From CAMFLJ01 sp965279255 (GTDB taxonomy: Bacteria; Actinomycetota; Acidimicrobiia; Acidimicrobiales; Acidimicrobilacustridaceae): a stretch of DNA of 64,000 nt. The position numbers and the translations under genes were made by a program. Shown in pieces: positions 18,518 through 25,854 of the stretch. Positions within the stretch are counted from its first letter, which is position 1, and each line of letters starts with the position of its first letter. The stretch is from NCBI GenBank assembly GCA_965279255.1, contig OZ257146.1:1550001-1614000 (forward strand), written 5' to 3'. The notes below the pieces were generated by a model that saw nothing but the letters and a program-made list of their open reading frames with translations, was not told the DNA's origin and did no database searches.

Positions 18518-19252
18518 CTACTGCTTGGTCAGCAGCAGCTGCATCTCGACGGTGCCGGTGTCGGCCACGGAGAGCACGATCGGCGCCTTCGGCACCGACA
18601 CGCCGTAGTCGGAGAAGGTGATGTCGAACGAGCCCACCAGCACGATGGTGTCGCCGACCAGCCGGGCCTGGATGGGCACCTCCACCGGCTTGGTGACGCC
18701 GTGGAGCGTGAAGGTGCCGACCGCGGTGACCGCCACGTCGGCCCCGGAGGCGGCGTCCGCGCCGAGGGCCACCGGCTGGGTGAGCGTGAACGTCGCCGTC
18801 GGGAACTGACCGGTCTCGAGGGCGCTCTGCACCCTGCTGTCGCGCTGGGTGGCGTTGGTCTTGAACGTGGTGGTGTCGACCTCGAAGGTGGCCGCGGTGA
18901 GGCTGTCACCGGAGATGGTGGCGGTGCCGCTCACGTCGCCGGTGCGGCCCACCGCCGTGGTGGAGCCGATCGACGAGAGCTCCTCCTGGATCCGGAAGCC
19001 GGCGAAGGTCCCGGTGGCCGACTCGTAGTCGAACGTGCCCGTGGAGGTGTCGACGGTCCAGGTGCCGTCGATCGAGACCGGGCCCGATGCGGTGGTGCCC
19101 GTCCCGCCCGTGGTGGTCGTGACCGACTCGGCGGCGGTGTCGAGGTTGACCTTCGCTGGCGAGTCGTCGCGCAGGAACCACCAGAGGCCCACGCCGCCGA
19201 CCACGACGAGGACGGCCACCACTGCCAATGAGATCTTCCATGCCTTTGACAT
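18518..19252 (-). CDS. YceI-family lipocalin-like protein, membrane anchored
   Basis: A 244-residue protein with an N-terminal hydrophobic anchor (residues 5-28), a Thr/Gly-rich linker and a YceI domain. The domain shows GTWTVDTSTGTFDYE, the central VDTTTFKTNATQRD and LHGVTKPVEVP strands. YceI proteins form a beta-barrel that binds isoprenoid-like lipids; the linker suggests the barrel sits outside the membrane. The ATG at 19252 lies 7 bases after a TAGAGT box, consistent with leaderless translation, and is preferred over the GTG one codon earlier. Confidence 0.85.
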   Translation of the reverse strand: MSKAWKISLAVVAVLVVVGGVGLWWFLRDDSPAKVNLDTAAESVTTTTGGTGTTASGPVSIDGTWTVDTSTGTFDYESATGTFAGFRIQEELSSIGSTTAVGRTGDVSGTATISGDSLTAATFEVDTTTFKTNATQRDSRVQSALETGQFPTATFTLTQPVALGADAASGADVAVTAVGTFTLHGVTKPVEVPIQARLVGDTIVLVGSFDITFSDYGVSVPKAPIVLSVADTGTVEMQLLLTKQ

Positions 19253-19259
19253 CACAAGG

Positions 19260-19265
19260 ACTCTA
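19260..19265 (-). promoter_or_regulatory. -10 box TAGAGT of leaderless yceI-type gene
   Basis: A TAnnnT hexamer that ends 7 bases before the start codon at 19252. Confidence 0.4.
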
Positions 19266-19321
19266 CGAGCGCCGCCTGTGAACGGATCTCGCGTTCCCTG
19301 AGAAATCTCTGAGGCCGGGGC

Positions 19322-19930
19322 TCAGCTCGTCATGCCGCCGAGGCCGACGAGGCCGCGGGCGAGCTCGATCTCGCCCATGTGGCGCAGGCCGTGCTGGTAG
19401 AGCCAGCACTCGAAGCCGTCGAGCACGGTGATGCCCTCGGGCCCGGCCACGCGGGCGCTGTAGGTGGAGGCCACGAGCGGCGGGAACGGTCGCTCGACGA
19501 CCACCCGGGCGAAGTCGGCGGGGTCCATCTCCGAGAGGTGGGTCTCGGTGCGGTCGAAGACGGTGCGCTGGTAGGCCTTGAACGCCTCGTAGTCACCGAT
19601 GCGCTGGTGCACCATCTCGTCGACCGTGCGGTGCTTGCCGTGGTCGTCGATCGACATCTGCACCCGCTCCTGCCACTCGTCGTCCCAGACCGGGGGGATG
19701 CCGGTGATCAGCAGGAACGAGGCGTCCTCCATGTTCGTGTAGTGGAACAGGGAGAAGGCGATGGGCAGCACGCCCTCGCGCTCGAAGTGGTTGACGTGCT
19801 CGAGCTCCATCGACGCGACGGCCTGGTAGTAGAGCGAGTGCATGGCCGCCATGCGCCGACGCAGCGAGTCGAGCACGAGGTCGCTCGACCGGTTGGCCGT
19901 GGCGTCGAAGATGTCGCCCGTGAAGGCCAT
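19322..19930 (-). CDS. Helical protein of unknown function
   Basis: A 202-residue soluble, mostly helical protein (LVLDSLRRRMAAMHSLYYQAV...). The histidine-rich opening (MELEHVNHFE) and the general length recall DinB-like four-helix proteins, but I cannot confirm the family. Its ATG lies 5 bases after the stop codon of the D-aminoacylase-type gene, so the two are very probably one operon. Confidence 0.6.
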   Translation of the reverse strand: MAFTGDIFDATANRSSDLVLDSLRRRMAAMHSLYYQAVASMELEHVNHFEREGVLPIAFSLFHYTNMEDASFLLITGIPPVWDDEWQERVQMSIDDHGKHRTVDEMVHQRIGDYEAFKAYQRTVFDRTETHLSEMDPADFARVVVERPFPPLVASTYSARVAGPEGITVLDGFECWLYQHGLRHMGEIELARGLVGLGGMTS

Positions 19931-19935
19931 GGCGC

Positions 19936-21669
19936 TCAGTGGCCGGCCCGCACGAGGCGGCCGGGGCGGGCGCCGGTGTCGACGCCGTTGCGGCGGGTGA
20001 CCACACCGTTGACGATGGTGGCCACGTAGCCGGTGGCGTCCTGCAGGATGCGCCGGCCACCCGCGGGGAGGTCGGCGACGGAGCGGGGCTCGTGCAGCTC
20101 GAGGTGCTCGAGGTCGATCAGGTTGAGGTCGGCCTTCTTGCCCACCTCGATGGTGCCGCGATCGGTGAGGCCCACGACCTCGGCGGTGGCGGCGGCCTGC
20201 TTGCGCACGACGGTCTCGAGCGAGAGGCGCTCGCCCCGGGTGCGGTCGCGCACCCAGTGGGTGAGCAGGTAGGTGGGCACCGAGGCGTCGCAGATCATCT
20301 TCACGTGGGCGCCGCCGTCGGAGAGGCCGACCACGGTGTCGGGGTGCTCGAGCATCTCGCAGAGCGGGTCGCCGGTGACCTGGGCGTAGTTGGTGAAGGC
20401 GCCGAGCATGAGCTCGCCGGCGGCGAGGTGGTCGTAGAGGACCTCCCACGGGTCGGTGCCGGTGGCTTCGGCGATGCCGGCGATCGACTGGGCCCGGGTG
20501 GGCTCGTAGTCGACCGGGTCGCCGAGCGGGAAGATGTTGCCGAACATGAAGGGCGTCGAGTCGGTGAGCCCCTCGAACTGGCGGTGCGGGTCCTGCGGGA
20601 GGTCGTCCTCGGCGAGGATCGCCGCCTTGACCTCGGGCCGGTTCAGCTCGACGAGGAGGTCCTCGAGGCTCAGCGAGTCCTCGAGGCGCCGGTAGGTGGG
20701 ACGGCGCATGAGGCCGTGGTAGCTGGCGACGCCGAGGAGCATGCCGCCGGGCCGGGCGCCGACCTGGGGGATGAGCCTGGCGCCGTCGGCGTTGGCCTTG
20801 CGCACGGCGTCGAGCTGGTCGCGCCAGAGGTCGGGAGCGCCCATGCTCTGCACCACCAGGAACGACACGGGGGAGCCGGTGGCCTTCGAGACCTTGGCCA
20901 TCATCTCGATCTCACCGAGGGTCATGGCGGCGTCGTCGCCGGTCTCGCCCATGGGAACGACCTCGAAGAGGCCACCGCCGGCGTCGACCATCGCCTGGGT
21001 GAGGCCGATCAGCTCGTCGGCCGAGGCGAAGGTGCCGGGCACGAGCTCGCCGTCGAGGTCCTTGTGGTTCAGCGAGCGGGAGGTCGAGAAGCCGACAGCA
21101 CCGGCCTCGATCGCAGCGGCAACGTGGCGGCCCATCTCGGCGATGTCCTCGGCGGTGGCGTCCTCGTTGCGGGCGCCGCGCTCCCCCATGACGTAGACCC
21201 GCAGCGGGGCGTGGGGGATGAAGGCGGCGATGTCGAGGGCGTACTCGCGGCGGCCGAGCGCGTCGAGGTACTCGGGGAAGGTCTCCCACTCCCACTGGAT
21301 GCCCTCGTGCAGCGCGGTGCCGGGGATGTCCTCGACGCCCTCCATCATCTCGACGAGGCGCTCGTGCATGTCGGCCCGCACAGGGGCGAAGCCCACGCCG
21401 CAGTTGCCGGCGACGACGGTGGTGACGCCGTGGCTGGCGGAGGGGTCGAGCACCGGATCCCAGGTGGCCTGGCCGTCGTAGTGGGTGTGGATGTCGACGA
21501 AGCCGGGAGCCACCACGAGCCCCGTGCCGTCGAGGACCTCGACCGCGTCGCCGTCGACCGTCGGGCCGACTGCGACGATCACGCCGTCCTTCACTGCCAC
21601 GTCGCCGACGAAGCGGGCCCGGCCCGTGCCGTCGACGATGGTTCCCCCGGTGATCTTGAGATCGAACAT
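19936..21669 (-). CDS. N-acyl-D-amino-acid deacylase-type amidohydrolase
   Basis: A 577-residue metal-dependent amidohydrolase of the D-aminoacylase group. It starts with the composite beta-domain (DLKITGGTIVDGTGR), then the metal-binding DIHTHYDGQ loop near residue 65 and GNCGVGFAPV. The C-terminal part has DGGAHVKM, which supplies the catalytic aspartate, and KADLNLIDL. Relatives of this size hydrolyse N-acyl-D-amino acids or similar amides; many actinobacterial copies remain uncharacterised. A TACCGT box 7 bases before the ATG suggests leaderless transcription. It is co-directional with and almost touches the gene at 19322. Confidence 0.85.
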   Translation of the reverse strand: MFDLKITGGTIVDGTGRARFVGDVAVKDGVIVAVGPTVDGDAVEVLDGTGLVVAPGFVDIHTHYDGQATWDPVLDPSASHGVTTVVAGNCGVGFAPVRADMHERLVEMMEGVEDIPGTALHEGIQWEWETFPEYLDALGRREYALDIAAFIPHAPLRVYVMGERGARNEDATAEDIAEMGRHVAAAIEAGAVGFSTSRSLNHKDLDGELVPGTFASADELIGLTQAMVDAGGGLFEVVPMGETGDDAAMTLGEIEMMAKVSKATGSPVSFLVVQSMGAPDLWRDQLDAVRKANADGARLIPQVGARPGGMLLGVASYHGLMRRPTYRRLEDSLSLEDLLVELNRPEVKAAILAEDDLPQDPHRQFEGLTDSTPFMFGNIFPLGDPVDYEPTRAQSIAGIAEATGTDPWEVLYDHLAAGELMLGAFTNYAQVTGDPLCEMLEHPDTVVGLSDGGAHVKMICDASVPTYLLTHWVRDRTRGERLSLETVVRKQAAATAEVVGLTDRGTIEVGKKADLNLIDLEHLELHEPRSVADLPAGGRRILQDATGYVATIVNGVVTRRNGVDTGARPGRLVRAGH

Positions 21670-21676
21670 GGTCGCG

Positions 21677-21682
21677 ACGGTA
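21677..21682 (-). promoter_or_regulatory. -10 box TACCGT of leaderless amidohydrolase gene
   Basis: TACCGT ends 7 bases before the ATG at 21669. No ribosome site is visible. Confidence 0.45.
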
Positions 21683-21718
21683 GCCGCCTGACGTCCTCCG
21701 CGACCGCCCGCGGTCCCC

Positions 21719-21769
21719 ACCCTCTGGCTCAGTACGTCACCTCTGGCGTGACGTACTGAGCCAGAGGGT
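21719..21769 (+). repeat. 51-bp palindromic extragenic repeat, copy 1
   Basis: A perfect 21-bp inverted repeat (arm starts ACCCTCTGGCTCAGTACGT) with a 9-base loop. It is located between the stop of the gtrA-like gene and the start of the amidohydrolase gene, both on the minus strand. It matches the reverse complement of the element at 23575-23625 at 47 of 51 bases, loop included. It could act as a terminator for the upstream gene, but the conservation of loop and arms points to a mobile or REP-type sequence. Confidence 0.85.
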
Positions 21770-21802
21770 CGGGGATCGTGCCAGAGCAGCACCGACGGCG
21801 GG

Positions 21803-22300
21803 TCAGGCCGCCTGGTCGACGAGGGGCTCCGGCTCGGCGGTGACGGCGACGACCTCCGCCGATGCGGGCGGTCGACGGAACAGCCAGCGGTCGAGCACGA
21901 AGAACTGGACGACCCACAGCGAGCCGAAGGCGGCGAGGTTGGCGCCCTGCACGAGGAGCGTGCGGGCCGCGCCGTCGATGCCGCGGCCGTCGACGAACGA
22001 CGCCATGAGCGACACCGTCAGCGTGGAGAGGGCCAGCCCGGCGAACGAGAGCACGCAGAACGGCACGACCTGGCCGCTGATCGAGCTGCGGCCGTGCTGG
22101 CCCCACACCCAACGGCGGTTCAGCTCGAACGAGGGCACCGTCCCGACCGCGGTGGCCACGACGTTGGCCCACCCGGGCGCCATCGCCCTGGTCGACACGA
22201 GAAGGCCGAGCACGACGAGGCTGGTGGTGGTCGCCACGATCGACACGGCGCCGTAGCGCACGAGCTTCGCCACGAAGCCGGCGGGGAGTCGGAGGTCCAT
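21803..22300 (-). CDS. GtrA-family membrane protein
   Basis: A 165-residue protein with four membrane helices and the GtrA features FVAKLVRYGAVSIVAT, VPSFELNRRWVWG and the final FLDRWLF-type helix. GtrA-like proteins are thought to help move polyprenyl-linked sugars across the membrane or to accompany surface glycan transferases. There is no glycosyltransferase immediately beside it; the nearest is the large multi-domain protein at 32.6 kb. Confidence 0.85.
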   Translation of the reverse strand: MDLRLPAGFVAKLVRYGAVSIVATTTSLVVLGLLVSTRAMAPGWANVVATAVGTVPSFELNRRWVWGQHGRSSISGQVVPFCVLSFAGLALSTLTVSLMASFVDGRGIDGAARTLLVQGANLAAFGSLWVVQFFVLDRWLFRRPPASAEVVAVTAEPEPLVDQAA

Positions 22301-22373
22301 GGCGGCAGGATCGCTCCCCCGCCTGTGGCGACGGTCGGGCCGACCTCGGAGATCGCTGTGAACGCCGGCCGCT

Positions 22374-23531
22374 CTACGACGCGGGTGCCGGCTCCTCGAC
22401 CCCGTAGAGCCGGGCCGAGTTCTCCCACAGGAACTTGCGGCGCACGTCGGGGGGCGCCTCGCCCAGACCGAGCTCGATCTTCTCCCGCACGCTCGGGCCG
22501 TACAGGCACGTCGGATGGGGGAAGTCGGTCTCGAACAGGATGTTGTCGACCGGGATCTCGTCGAGCAGCCGTCGGGGCGCGACGGTCTCGAACCAATAGC
22601 AGGCGTACACCTGGCGGGCGAAGTACTCCGACGGGAGCAGCTCCCACTCGCTGGTGCGGTCCTTGCGGCCCTCGAGGTAGCTGTGGTCGACCGCTTCGAG
22701 CACGAAGGGGATCCAGCCGATGCCGCTCTCGACCGACACGACCCGCAGGTCCGGGAACCGCGGGAGCACGCCGCTGCCGAGCAGGTCGGCGACCTGGAGG
22801 CCGTTCTTCAGGAAGAGCTCCGTCGAGGCGTAGGCGTAGGTGGCGGCCGACCCGTGCGTCGCCACCCGTTCGGGCGAGAAGGAGGTCGTGGTGTCACCAC
22901 TGCCGAGGTGCAGGTGCACGGGCATGCCCGCGTCCTGGGCCGCGGCCCACAGGCGGTCCCAGTGGTGATCGCCGAGGTGGGGCAGGCCGAAGCGCCACGG
23001 CTCACCGGTGAACAGCAGCCCCCGGTGGCCGGTGGCCGCGCACCGCTCGATCTCGGCCACCGCGGCGTCGAGGTCCCAGAACGGGGTGGTCATCACCGTG
23101 ATGAGCCGATCGGGGTCGGCCGAGGCCCAGTCGCGCAGGAAGTCGTTGTAGGCCCGCACGCAGATCAGCTTCAGCTCGTCGTCGCGCAGGCGGAGGAACC
23201 GCTGGCTGCCGAAGCCGGCAACGTTGGGGTAGAGCACCTGGGCCCAGATGCCGACCTCGTCCATGTAGGCCAGCCGGGCCGACGCGTCGTAGGCCGCGGG
23301 ATGGCAGTCCTCGTAGGTCTTCGGCCAGTCCGGGAACGGCTCGGGCCAGCCCGCCGTCGCCGTGGCCCCGATCGTGTAGAACGGCTCGCCCTCGAGGACC
23401 CAGTTGTCCTTGCCGTCGTCGCCCCGTACGACGTGGGGCACCTGGTCGAGGTACCGCGAAGGCACGCGCTCGGTCCACACGTCGGGCGGCTCGGTGAGGT
23501 GCGCGTCGGCGTCGATGATCAGCTCGGTCAT
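22374..23531 (-). CDS. Amidohydrolase of the COG2159 (ACMSD-like) group
   Basis: A 385-residue TIM-barrel metal hydrolase/decarboxylase. The first metal-binding strand is IIDADAHLTEP, and the barrel ends with NILFETDFPHPTC, which carries the catalytic aspartate and a late histidine. Relatives include 2-amino-3-carboxymuconate-semialdehyde decarboxylase and resorcylate decarboxylases, and many copies occur in actinobacterial aromatic or lipid catabolism regions. A GGGGGGA ribosome site precedes the ATG. It is flanked on both sides by minus-strand genes, with the repeat copy 2 just upstream. Confidence 0.85.
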   Translation of the reverse strand: MTELIIDADAHLTEPPDVWTERVPSRYLDQVPHVVRGDDGKDNWVLEGEPFYTIGATATAGWPEPFPDWPKTYEDCHPAAYDASARLAYMDEVGIWAQVLYPNVAGFGSQRFLRLRDDELKLICVRAYNDFLRDWASADPDRLITVMTTPFWDLDAAVAEIERCAATGHRGLLFTGEPWRFGLPHLGDHHWDRLWAAAQDAGMPVHLHLGSGDTTTSFSPERVATHGSAATYAYASTELFLKNGLQVADLLGSGVLPRFPDLRVVSVESGIGWIPFVLEAVDHSYLEGRKDRTSEWELLPSEYFARQVYACYWFETVAPRRLLDEIPVDNILFETDFPHPTCLYGPSVREKIELGLGEAPPDVRRKFLWENSARLYGVEEPAPAS

Positions 23532-23574
23532 GGCGTGGTCCCCCCGGAGTCGCCGTGTGGCTCCGAGTCTCCCA

Positions 23575-23625
23575 CCCCTCTGGCTCAGTTCGTCACGCCA
23601 GGGGCGACGTACTGAGCCAGAGGGT
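23575..23625 (-). repeat. 51-bp palindromic extragenic repeat, copy 2 (inverted)
   Basis: A 19-bp inverted repeat with one T-T mismatch, located 9 bases after the acyl-CoA dehydrogenase stop codon. Read on the minus strand it aligns with copy 1 (21719-21769) at 47 of 51 positions without gaps. The two copies are inverted relative to each other and 1.8 kb apart. Confidence 0.85.
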
Positions 23626-23633
23626 GGTGACGG

Positions 23634-25787
23634 TCAGTTCAGGAGGGGGTCGCGGGGAAGGCCGAGGATGCGCTCGCCGATCTGGTTGCGCTTGATCTCG
23701 GACGTGCCGCCCGCGATCGACAGGGCCCGGTTCATGAGGGCCATGTTCGAGGCGATGGCACCGGGGCCGTCGAGGAAGGCGGCGTCGGGGCCGGCGAGCT
23801 CGACCTGGATGCGGGCCATCTCCTGCATGTTCTCCGACTGCACCAGCTTGGTGACCGCACCCTCGGGGCCCGGGCCACCACCGGCGACGGCGCGCTGGGC
23901 GCTGCGCACGCCGAGGGTCTCGACCGCCGACACGAGGGCGCCGTACCGGCCGAGGCGGGCGACGCCCCCGTAGAGCCGCTCGGGAGCGGCGTCGTAGGAC
24001 GGCAGCGCGAGGTCGAGGGGAAGCGTGTAGCCGTCGCTGCCGCCGAGGCTCACGCTCTCGTTGCCGAGGGTGGCGCGGGCGACGGTCCAGCCCTGGTCGA
24101 CGGCGCCGACCACGTCGTCGTCAGGAACGAACACGTCGCTGAAGAAGACCTCGTTGAACTCCGAGTTGCCGGTGGGCATGCGGATGGGCCGGACCTCGAC
24201 GCCGGGGCCCTTCATGTCGATGACCATCGTGGTGATGCCGGCGTGCTTGGGCACGTCGGGGTTGGTGCGCACCGTGGCCAGGCCGAACGACGCCACGTGG
24301 GCCCCGCTGGTCCAGACCTTCTGGCCGTTCACGAGCCAGCCCCCGTCGACACGGGTGGCCTTGGTCTTCACCCCGGCGGCGTCGGAGCCGGCGTCGGGCT
24401 CACTGAACAGCTGGCACCAGATGACCTCCTGGTCGAGCGCCGGCTGCACCCATCGGGCGACCTGGTCGTCGGTGCCGTGCTGGATGAGCGTGAGGATCAC
24501 CCAGCCGGTGATCGAGTACGAGGGCTTCTTGATCCCGGCCGCCCGGAACTCCTCCTCGATGACGAGCTGCTCGATCGCACCGGCGGCCCGGCCGTACGGC
24601 TCGGGCCAGTGGGGCACGGCGTAGCCGGAGGCCACCAGGCTGCGGGTGCGGGCCTCGTCGTCGAGGTCCTTCAGCTCGGCGACCACGGCCTTGACGTCGT
24701 CACGGATCGACTCGGCCTCGGGCGGCAGCTCGACGGCGCGCAGGAGCCGGGTGCCGTTGCGGACCTGGGCGACGACCTCGGCGGCGGCGACGTCGGCGTC
24801 GGCCACCGCGGCCAGGGCCAGGGCCCGGCGCAGGTAGAGGTGGGCGTCGTGCTCCCAGGTGAAGCCGATGCCGCCGTGCACCTGGATGCAGAGCTGGGCG
24901 TCGTCGTAGGCCGCCCGCACCGCGATGGTGGCGGCACTGGCCGCGGCGAAGGTGAGCTGGTCGCCGCCCGCCGCGGCGGCCCGGGCGGCGTCCCACACGG
25001 CGGCGGTCGACAGCTCGGCGGCGACGAACATGTTGGCGCAGTGGTGCTTGACCGCCTGGAACATGGCGATCTGGCGGCCGAACTGCTCGCGCACCTTGGC
25101 GTACTCGGCGGCCTGGTCGGTGCAGGCGTGGGCGATGCCCGTGGCCTCGGCGGCGATGAGCACGCGCCCGAGGTCGAGCAGCGCCCGGCGCCCACCGACG
25201 ATGACCTCGACCGGGGTGCCGGCGAGGGTCGAACGGGCGGAGCGGCGGCTGCGGTCGGTGTCGGCCCCGCCGACGAGGTCGAGCCCGACGGCGCCCCGCT
25301 CGACCACCACGACGTCGTCACCGGCGGGGAGCAGCACGAGCTGAGCGAGGCACCCGCCGAGCACGAGCCCACCGTCACCGGAGGCGGAGGTGCCGTCGAC
25401 GGTGAGCGCACCGCCGAAGCCGATGCCGGCCGGCGTCGAGCCGTCGACCAGACCGGGGAGGAGTCGGGCCGCCTGCTCGGGCGTGCCCGCCGCGGCCACG
25501 ACGGCGCTGGCGATGACGGTGGGAAGGAAGGGCCCGGGGGCGAGCTCGCGGCCGAGCTGCTCGACGACCACCACGAGCTCGGGGAGGCCGAACCCGGAGC
25601 CGCCGTGCTCCTCGTCGATGTGGAGGCCCAGCCAGCCGAGCTCGGCCATCGCCGTCCACGTGGCGGGCAGCTCCTCGGGATCGTTCTCGAGCAGGTGGCG
25701 CGCCTGGCCCCGCAGGTCGTTCTTGACGCAGAAGTCGGCGACGACGTCGGCCAGGGCCGTGTGGTCCTCGGTGATGGCGATCGACAT
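23634..25787 (-). CDS. Fused tandem acyl-CoA dehydrogenase
   Basis: A 717-residue protein built from two acyl-CoA dehydrogenase modules. The N-terminal module spans about residues 1-370 and ends with VHGGIGFTWEHDAHLYLRR. The C-terminal module shows FSEPDAGSD, the FAD-contact WLVNGQKVWTSGA and the closing GGTSEIKRNQIGERILGLP. Single enzymes are about 380 residues. Actinobacterial steroid and acyl-CoA catabolism uses heterotetramers of two different subunits with shared active sites, and this fusion could be the one-chain equivalent (inference). The ATG at 25787 follows CAGGGGGACAA. It diverges from the molybdopterin oxidoreductase with 67 bases between starts. Confidence 0.88.
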   Translation of the reverse strand: MSIAITEDHTALADVVADFCVKNDLRGQARHLLENDPEELPATWTAMAELGWLGLHIDEEHGGSGFGLPELVVVVEQLGRELAPGPFLPTVIASAVVAAAGTPEQAARLLPGLVDGSTPAGIGFGGALTVDGTSASGDGGLVLGGCLAQLVLLPAGDDVVVVERGAVGLDLVGGADTDRSRRSARSTLAGTPVEVIVGGRRALLDLGRVLIAAEATGIAHACTDQAAEYAKVREQFGRQIAMFQAVKHHCANMFVAAELSTAAVWDAARAAAAGGDQLTFAAASAATIAVRAAYDDAQLCIQVHGGIGFTWEHDAHLYLRRALALAAVADADVAAAEVVAQVRNGTRLLRAVELPPEAESIRDDVKAVVAELKDLDDEARTRSLVASGYAVPHWPEPYGRAAGAIEQLVIEEEFRAAGIKKPSYSITGWVILTLIQHGTDDQVARWVQPALDQEVIWCQLFSEPDAGSDAAGVKTKATRVDGGWLVNGQKVWTSGAHVASFGLATVRTNPDVPKHAGITTMVIDMKGPGVEVRPIRMPTGNSEFNEVFFSDVFVPDDDVVGAVDQGWTVARATLGNESVSLGGSDGYTLPLDLALPSYDAAPERLYGGVARLGRYGALVSAVETLGVRSAQRAVAGGGPGPEGAVTKLVQSENMQEMARIQVELAGPDAAFLDGPGAIASNMALMNRALSIAGGTSEIKRNQIGERILGLPRDPLLN

Positions 25788-25839
25788 GGGCTTGTCCCCC
25801 TGAGCAGTCTCGTGGCCCGTCCGGCCTCGACCGGGCGAG

Positions 25840-25847
25840 GGTACGTT
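25840..25847 (+). promoter_or_regulatory. -10 box GGTACGTT of leaderless gene
   Basis: TACGTT ends 7 bases before the GTG at 25855 and overlaps the alternative TTG start at 25846, which argues for the GTG. Confidence 0.5.
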
Positions 25848-25854
25848 GTGGCAG

